Positions 59,604-64,000 of a stretch of DNA of 64,000 bases are shown here, one piece after another. The notes under the pieces are model-generated. The model was not told the DNA's origin and did not search any database. It saw only the letters and a program-made list of their open reading frames with translations. The number at the start of each line of letters is the position of its first letter. The stretch's first letter is position 1. Source of the stretch: Fuscibacter oryzae (GTDB lineage: Bacteria; Pseudomonadota; Alphaproteobacteria; Rhodobacterales; Rhodobacteraceae); contig NZ_JAESVP010000005.1 in NCBI RefSeq assembly GCF_016765795.1, positions 365,066 through 429,065 of the forward strand, read 5' to 3'. A program made the translations under genes and the position numbers.

Positions 59604-59803
59604 GGGGCAGGTTCCTTGATCGCGGGCACCGGCCCGCTGCCCGAATATCGAGCATGCCGCATTGAGGTTTGTCAATTTACTTGCAATGCACGGATCGCTG
59701 CGCTTTCAGGGCGCCGTAGCGGGCTACCTTGCCTGACGCAACCTTTGTTCCAAATGTATTTATTTATGCAATCAATACATTATGCTGCATTTCACACGGG
59801 AAA
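59604..59803. other. regulatory spacer upstream of the RpiR gene
   Basis: A 200-bp gap. On the minus strand TTGACA (59675-59670) could serve the regulator gene. TTGCAATGCA (59681-59690) and ATGCAATCAATACATTATGC (59766-59785) contain the GCAAT/ATTG half-sites seen at the two shared operators, which suggests autoregulation, but neither is a full match. Confidence 0.35.
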
Positions 59804-60967
59804 TCACACCCATTTCCCTTCAAAATCCTCGGGCACCAGCACATGCTCCGGGCCAAAGTCGCGGGCCTTCTGGCAACCGCACAGCGCCATCGTGATGTCC
59901 ATTTCCTTGTGGATGACCTCCAGCGCCTTGGTCACCCCCGCCTGCCCCATCGCGCCCAGCCCATGGATATAGGCCCGTCCGATAAACGCGCCCTGCGCGC
60001 CCAAAGCCAATGCTTTCAGAACATCCTGACCCGACCGGATTCCGCTGTCTAAAAACACATCGGTCTGCCCACCAACGGCCCGCACCACCTGCGGCAGCGC
60101 CCGGATGGTGGACAGCGCCCCATCCAGTTGCCGCCCCCCGTGGTTCGAGACGATCATCCCGTCCGCCCCGACATCCAGCGCCATCCGGGCATCCTCACCG
60201 TCCAGAATACCCTTCAAGATCAGCTTGCCGCCCCATTGATCCCGGATCCGCCGCACCTTGGCCCAATCCAGCAGCGGATCGAACTGTTCGTTGGTCCAGG
60301 CGTTCAGGTTGGCCAGATCGGTCACGCCCTTGGCATGGCCCACGATGTTGCGGAACGTCCGGCGCGGGGTGCGCAGCATTCCCAGCGACCAGGCGGGCTT
60401 TGTCATCATGTTCAGGATATTCGGCAAAGTCAGCCGGGGCGGAGAGGTCAGCCCGTTCTTCAGATCCTTGTGGCGCTGGCCCAGAACTTGCAGGTCCAGC
60501 GTCAGAACCAGCGCCGAACACCCCGCCTTGCGGGCGCGTTCGATGATGGCATCGACGAAATCTTCATCCTTCATCACATAAAGCTGAAACCAGAACGGAT
60601 CGGGCGAATGTTCGGCAATATCCTCGATCGAACAGATCGACATGGTGGACAGGGTAAAAGGCACGCCAAAGGCCGCTGCCGCCCGTGCCGCCTTTATCTC
60701 GCCATCCGGGCTTTGCATTCCGGCGGACCCGACGGGCGACAGCGCCACCGGCATCACCACCTTTTGCCCGATCATCGTGCTTTCGGTGGTGCGGCCCGTC
60801 AGATCGCGCGCCACCCGCTGGCGCAGGCGTATCTTGCTGAAATCACCGGTGTTGTCGTGAAACGTCTGCTCGGTATAGCTGCCGCTTTCGCAATAGTCCC
60901 AGAACATGCGGGGCGTCCGCTTCTGGTGCAGGCGTTTGAGGTCTTCGATACAGGTAATGACGGGCAT
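59804..60967 (-). CDS. lldD: FMN-dependent alpha-hydroxy-acid oxidase (L-lactate dehydrogenase type)
   Basis: A 387-residue protein, the usual LldD length, starting at 60967 (MPVITCIEDLKRLHQKRTPR). FMN and substrate residues are seen in VALSPVGSAGMQSPDGE, FWFQLYVMKDEDFV, KLILKGILDGEDARMALDVG and the catalytic block VSNHGGRQLDGALSTIRALP, with DSGIRSGQDVLKALALGAQG near the phosphate. It oxidises L-lactate or a similar 2-hydroxyacid at the membrane or in the cytosol. It stands alone upstream of the regulator. Confidence 0.9.
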   Translation of the reverse strand: MPVITCIEDLKRLHQKRTPRMFWDYCESGSYTEQTFHDNTGDFSKIRLRQRVARDLTGRTTESTMIGQKVVMPVALSPVGSAGMQSPDGEIKAARAAAAFGVPFTLSTMSICSIEDIAEHSPDPFWFQLYVMKDEDFVDAIIERARKAGCSALVLTLDLQVLGQRHKDLKNGLTSPPRLTLPNILNMMTKPAWSLGMLRTPRRTFRNIVGHAKGVTDLANLNAWTNEQFDPLLDWAKVRRIRDQWGGKLILKGILDGEDARMALDVGADGMIVSNHGGRQLDGALSTIRALPQVVRAVGGQTDVFLDSGIRSGQDVLKALALGAQGAFIGRAYIHGLGAMGQAGVTKALEVIHKEMDITMALCGCQKARDFGPEHVLVPEDFEGKWV

Positions 60968-61034
60968 GGCGCAGCCTTTTGGACGGGATGCGCCAACCCT
61001 AACCTTTTGCCTTTGACCCGCAAGACGGCCCGTA

Positions 61035-61826
61035 TCAGGCCGAATGCGCCCCGGCGGCCAGCGTCGCGACAAAGGCCAGAATTTCGCTGACCGGCTTGCC
61101 GGAAGCGATTTCCTTGACAATGGCCGAGCCGACCACGCTGCCATCGGCCACGCGGGCCACATCGCGGGCGGCCTCTGGCGTTGAAATGCCAAAGCCGACG
61201 ATGACCGGCAGGTCGGTAGACCGCTTGATCCGCGCCACTTCCGGCCCGACATCGGTGGCTTGCGCCGCCGCAGCCCCGGTGATGCCGGTGATCGAGACGT
61301 AATAGACAAACCCGCTGGTATTTTGCAGCACCTTGGGCAGACGCTTGTCATCCGTCGTCGGTGTGGCAAGGCGGATAAAGTTCAGCCCGGCCTTTTGCGC
61401 CGGAATACACAGCTCTTCATCTTCTTCTGGCGGCAGATCGACGATGATCAGCCCGTCAATGCCGGCCTCGCAGGCCTCGGCCAGAAAACGGTCAACGCCG
61501 CGCGAATAGATCGGGTTGTAATAGCCCATCAACACGATGGGCGTGGTCGCGTCACCTGCCCGGAAATCGCGGACCATCTGCAAGGTCTTGCCCAGCGTCA
61601 TATGCCCATCCAGCGCGCGCTGGCCGGCAAGCTGGATCGTCGGGCCATCGGCCATCGGGTCGGTGAAGGGCAAGCCCAGCTCGATCACATCAACCCCGGC
61701 GGCAGGCAGGCCCTTCATCACGGCCAGCGACCGCGCCACATCGGGATCGCCCGCCATCAGATAGGCGACAAAGGCCTTTTTGCCCTCGGCCTTCAGCCGC
61801 ACGAAGGTATCGTCGATTCTGGTCAT
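61035..61826 (-). CDS. trpA: tryptophan synthase alpha chain
   Basis: A 263-residue TIM barrel. Catalytic Glu49 and Asp60 are in the signature [19 protein letters not shown]. The phosphate loop is in [17 protein letters not shown] and [12 protein letters not shown]. It cleaves indole-glycerol phosphate, passing indole to TrpB. trpB is not adjacent, which is normal for Rhodobacteraceae. The start at 61826 gives [20 protein letters not shown], the standard N-terminus. Confidence 0.95.
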   Translation of the reverse strand: MTRIDDTFVRLKAEGKKAFVAYLMAGDPDVARSLAVMKGLPAAGVDVIELGLPFTDPMADGPTIQLAGQRALDGHMTLGKTLQMVRDFRAGDATTPIVLMGYYNPIYSRGVDRFLAEACEAGIDGLIIVDLPPEEDEELCIPAQKAGLNFIRLATPTTDDKRLPKVLQNTSGFVYYVSITGITGAAAAQATDVGPEVARIKRSTDLPVIVGFGISTPEAARDVARVADGSVVGSAIVKEIASGKPVSEILAFVATLAAGAHSA

Positions 61827-61915
61827 GGCGGGCCCGCTGTCACTTGTTCTTTCAGGCGGTTTGCACGGGCGGGGCGGGAAAATCAATGGCCCCGCCAAAG
61901 AACGGCACTCTGCAA

Positions 61916-62326
61916 TCAGACGGCAGGCATCGCCGCAATGATCCAGTGGGTGCCAAAGCGGTCTTTGACCATGCCGAACCCATGCGAGAAAAAGGTGGGG
62001 GTAAAGGGCGCAATCACCGCCCCGCCCTGCCCCAACAGGTCGAACACGCGGCGCGCCTCGTCCACCGATGGGGCCGATTGCATCACCGACACTGCCGCCT
62101 GTGCGTCGCCCGTCACGCCGGGTGGAAAATCAGACGCCATCAGCTTGCCATCCCAGATCGCAATCTCGCCGTGCATCACGCGGTCCGAGCCGCGATGATC
62201 CAGTGGCGCATCCGGCCCATCGGCATAGAGCAGAATCTGTGGCGCGGCAGAGCCGAAGACCGTCGCGTAAAAGGCCAGCGCTTCGGCGCATTGGCCCTGA
62301 AAATGCAGATAGGGCAGCGTGGGCAT
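61916..62326 (-). CDS. VOC/PhnB-like glyoxalase-fold protein
   Basis: A 136-residue protein of the 3-demethylubiquinone/PhnB-like VOC group. [20 protein letters not shown] begins the first beta-alpha-beta-beta-beta unit. [20 protein letters not shown] and the C-terminal [17 protein letters not shown] complete the second. The start at 62326 (MPTLPYLHF) fits the family. Its function is unknown; many are metal-binding resistance or catabolic proteins. Confidence 0.82.
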   Translation of the reverse strand: MPTLPYLHFQGQCAEALAFYATVFGSAAPQILLYADGPDAPLDHRGSDRVMHGEIAIWDGKLMASDFPPGVTGDAQAAVSVMQSAPSVDEARRVFDLLGQGGAVIAPFTPTFFSHGFGMVKDRFGTHWIIAAMPAV

Positions 62327-62470
62327 GAAATCCTCGGTCTGAAACTGGCGTGACCTTAGCACCAAGGCCTTTCCTGCGCGCCTGCGGCGGGGGCAACGCG
62401 CGGCAATCCGCTTGACCGCCGCGCAGGCGCGGCCTATGCCCCCTTCGGTTTGGTCACAAGGAACGGCATC

Positions 62471-63568
62471 ATGGGTTTCAAGATGGGTATCGTCGGGCTT
62501 CCCAATGTGGGGAAATCCACCCTGTTCAACGCCCTGACCCGCACGGCGGCGGCGCAGGCTGCAAACTTTCCTTTTTGCACCATTGAACCCAATGTAGGCG
62601 ATGTGGCCGTGCCCGATCCGCGCCTCGACAAGCTGGCCGAGATTGCCGGATCAAAGCAGATCATCCCCACCCGCCTGACGTTTGTTGACATTGCAGGTCT
62701 GGTGCGCGGTGCCTCCAAGGGGGAAGGCCTGGGCAACCAGTTTCTGGCCAATATCCGCGAATGCGACGCCGTGGCCCATGTGCTGCGCTGCTTTGAAGAT
62801 GGCGACATCACCCATGTCGAAGGCCGGATCGACCCCGTGGCCGATGCCGAAACCATTGAAACCGAACTGATGCTGGCCGATCTGGATTCGGTCGAACGGC
62901 GCCTGACCAGCCTGGCCAAAAAGCTGCGCGGCGGCGATCAGGACACGCTGGACCAAGACCGCCTGCTGCGCGCCGCTCTTGCCGCGCTGGAGGCGGGCCA
63001 GCCCGCCCGCACCGTGAAAGTTGCCGCCGAAGATCAAAAGCAGTGGCGGATGCTGCAACTGCTGACCGCCAAGCCCGTGCTTTACGTCTGCAACGTCGAA
63101 GAGGCCTGCGCCGCCGAAGGCAACAGCCAATCGGCCCGCGTGACCGCCATGGCCAAGGCGCAAGGTGCCGGTTCGGTGGTGATCTCGGCTCGGATCGAGG
63201 AAGAGATCAGCCAGCTTCCCGCCGACGAAGCCCTGATGTTCCTTGAGGAAATGGGGCTGCACGAGGCCGGGTTGGACCGGCTGATCCGCGCAGGTTATGA
63301 CCTTTTGGGCCTGCAAACCTATTTCACCGTCGGCCCGAAAGAGGCGCGCGCCTGGACAATCACCAAAGGCACCCTTGCCCCGCAGGCCGCCGGCGTGATT
63401 CACGGCGATTTCGAACGCGGCTTCATCCGCGCCGAAACCGTGGGCTATGAGGATTATGTGTCCGGCAACGGCGAAGCGGGTGCCAAAGAGGCGGGGAAAT
63501 TCCGCGTCGAAGGCAAGACCTATGAGGTCAAGGACGGCGACGTCCTGCACTTCCTGTTCAACGGCTGA
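62471..63568 (+). CDS. ychF: redox-regulated ATPase YchF
   Basis: A 365-residue Obg-family P-loop protein. Walker A is [14 protein letters not shown], followed by [20 protein letters not shown] (switch II without the usual Gln). NVEE in YVCNVEEAC replaces NKxD, which makes the family ATP-specific. A coiled-coil arm ([14 protein letters not shown]) and a C-terminal TGS domain ([16 protein letters not shown], then [17 protein letters not shown]) follow. It is ribosome-associated and linked to oxidative stress. The start at 62471 gives [12 protein letters not shown]. Confidence 0.95.
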   Translation: MGFKMGIVGLPNVGKSTLFNALTRTAAAQAANFPFCTIEPNVGDVAVPDPRLDKLAEIAGSKQIIPTRLTFVDIAGLVRGASKGEGLGNQFLANIRECDAVAHVLRCFEDGDITHVEGRIDPVADAETIETELMLADLDSVERRLTSLAKKLRGGDQDTLDQDRLLRAALAALEAGQPARTVKVAAEDQKQWRMLQLLTAKPVLYVCNVEEACAAEGNSQSARVTAMAKAQGAGSVVISARIEEEISQLPADEALMFLEEMGLHEAGLDRLIRAGYDLLGLQTYFTVGPKEARAWTITKGTLAPQAAGVIHGDFERGFIRAETVGYEDYVSGNGEAGAKEAGKFRVEGKTYEVKDGDVLHFLFNG

Positions 63569-63678
63569 TCGGGCGGCTGACAGGGGCGTGGTCGGCGGCG
63601 GATCGGGCAGTTGATCTGACAGACAAAATCCGCAAGCCCCCCTTGTCACCCCCACCCACTGCGGATAGACGGGTCAGC

Positions 63679-63766
63679 GGAGTGGTGGCCGAGTGGTCGA
63701 AGGCACACCCCTGCTAAGGGTGCAGACGGCAACGTCTCGAGGGTTCGAATCCCTTCCACTCCGCCA
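63679..63766 (+). tRNA. tRNA-Ser (anticodon GCU)
   Basis: An 88-nt cloverleaf with encoded CCA. The acceptor stem GGAGTGG/CCACTCC is perfect. Anticodon loop CTGCTAA (GCU) sits on stem ACCC/GGGT. A long variable arm GCAGACGGCAACGTCTC and T-loop TTCGAAT complete it, marking a class II tRNA-Ser that reads AGC/AGU. Confidence 0.95.
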
Positions 63767-63878
63767 TATATCATTGAAAATAAACGATTAAATTCGAAAT
63801 TTGCGGACTTACCCGCCATCAAACCGCCATCTATTTTGCGCTTGGACGCAATGCGGCGCGACATAACTGCAACCTTTT
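63767..63878. other. AT-rich spacer after tRNA-Ser
   Basis: No gene. The sequence turns abruptly AT-rich (TCATTGAAAATAAACGATTA) right after the CCA and has a close direct repeat CCGCCATC (63813-63820 and 63824-63831). This is what the left end of a tRNA-integrated element looks like, but no integrase is visible before the window ends. Confidence 0.4.
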
Positions 63879-64000
63879 TGACCTGCCCCCCGGAAGTTCC
63901 CTCGCTGTGATGTAGAGTCTGCCCAACCTGAGAAGGAGCAGACGACATGAGGAAAAGCCGTTTCACCGAGGCGCAGATTATCGGGATGATCAGGGAACAG
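63879..64000 (+). mobile_element. left end of an IS3-family (IS407-like) insertion sequence, partial
   Basis: TGACCTGCCCCCCGGAAGTT at 63879 looks like the terminal repeat of IS407-group IS3 elements. The transposase OrfA begins 68 bp later. The rest of the element is outside the window, so the boundary is inferred. Confidence 0.6.
63947..64000 (+). CDS. IS3-family transposase OrfA (partial)
   Basis: Only the first 18 codons are present, MRKSRFTEAQIIGMIREQ, which is the standard start of IS407-group OrfA proteins (HTH_21/transposase_8). AAGGAG lies 11 bp upstream of the ATG. The reading frame is open to the edge of the window. Confidence 0.8.
   Translation, partial: MRKSRFTEAQIIGMIREQ

Noticed and set aside
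63646..63966. Minus-strand frame reading GGVEGIRTLETLPSAPLAG
   Set aside because: Antisense reading of tRNA-Ser(GCU), another well-known artefact; no ribosome-binding site or family support.

Overview
This window reads as chromosome of a high-GC alphaproteobacterium, most likely a Rhodobacteraceae (Rhodobacter/Paracoccus/Gemmobacter-like) species. The evidence is gene content and architecture: SelD fused to an NADH-dehydrogenase-like domain beside mnmH, a short RpoN, a PuuE-UraD fusion, PuuD with a C-terminal cytochrome c domain, CTC-type L25, and intergenic elements carrying a GAGGATATTT tail. The assignment is inferred from sequence recognition only; no search was run.

Layout. 1-5.6 kb: end of a prephenate dehydrogenase gene, an extensin-like peptidase, a DUF2125 protein, ChaC, and a MotA/MotB-like pair whose second member has a very long periplasmic coiled coil. 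5.7-16.5 kb: a HyuA-type hydantoinase/oxoprolinase, rpoN, the fused selD and mnmH (convergent, with both stop codons inside one palindrome), a DUF1287 protein, a 2-oxoglutarate oxygenase, a copper pair (DUF2946 and PCuAC), rpmB and an MFS transporter. 16.7-18.3 kb: rplY, pth and a CAU-anticodon tRNA.

18.28-26.20 kb is a roughly 7.9 kb integrative element in the 3' end of that tRNA. A 15-bp direct repeat bounds it and a P4-type tyrosine integrase sits at its right end. It carries an AlpA-like excisionase, a winged-helix protein, a replication-type HTH protein, a virion-internal-like protein, a terminase-small-like HTH protein, a two-TM peptide and a secreted trypsin-like protease. It looks like a small phage-satellite-type element with cargo. 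Immediately right of it lie broken remnants of a large serine recombinase and of a TTC38-type TPR protein, which suggests an older integration at the same place.

27.2-39 kb is mainly the urate/ureide catabolic region: uraH, puuE-uraD, ureidoglycine aminohydrolase, allA, a kinase/class III aminotransferase pair, a flavin oxidoreductase, a methionine aminopeptidase, a LysR regulator and puuD. 39.1-43.3 kb holds hrpB, a DUF3108 protein and meaB.

43.35-59.6 kb is an inositol/sugar catabolic region. It has a XylF/XylH-type ABC transporter, four Gfo/Idh/MocA dehydrogenases, a TIM-barrel isomerase, a D-2-hydroxyacid dehydrogenase, an HpcH/HpaI aldolase, an aldehyde dehydrogenase, iolD, iolE, an SDR dehydrogenase and an RpiR regulator. 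The classical iolB, iolC and iolJ genes are not in the window. The two main promoter regions share a GCAATAATCAYTGC operator-like site. 59.8-64 kb: an lldD-type oxidase, trpA, a VOC protein, ychF, tRNA-Ser(GCU) and, at the right edge, the start of an IS3-family insertion sequence.
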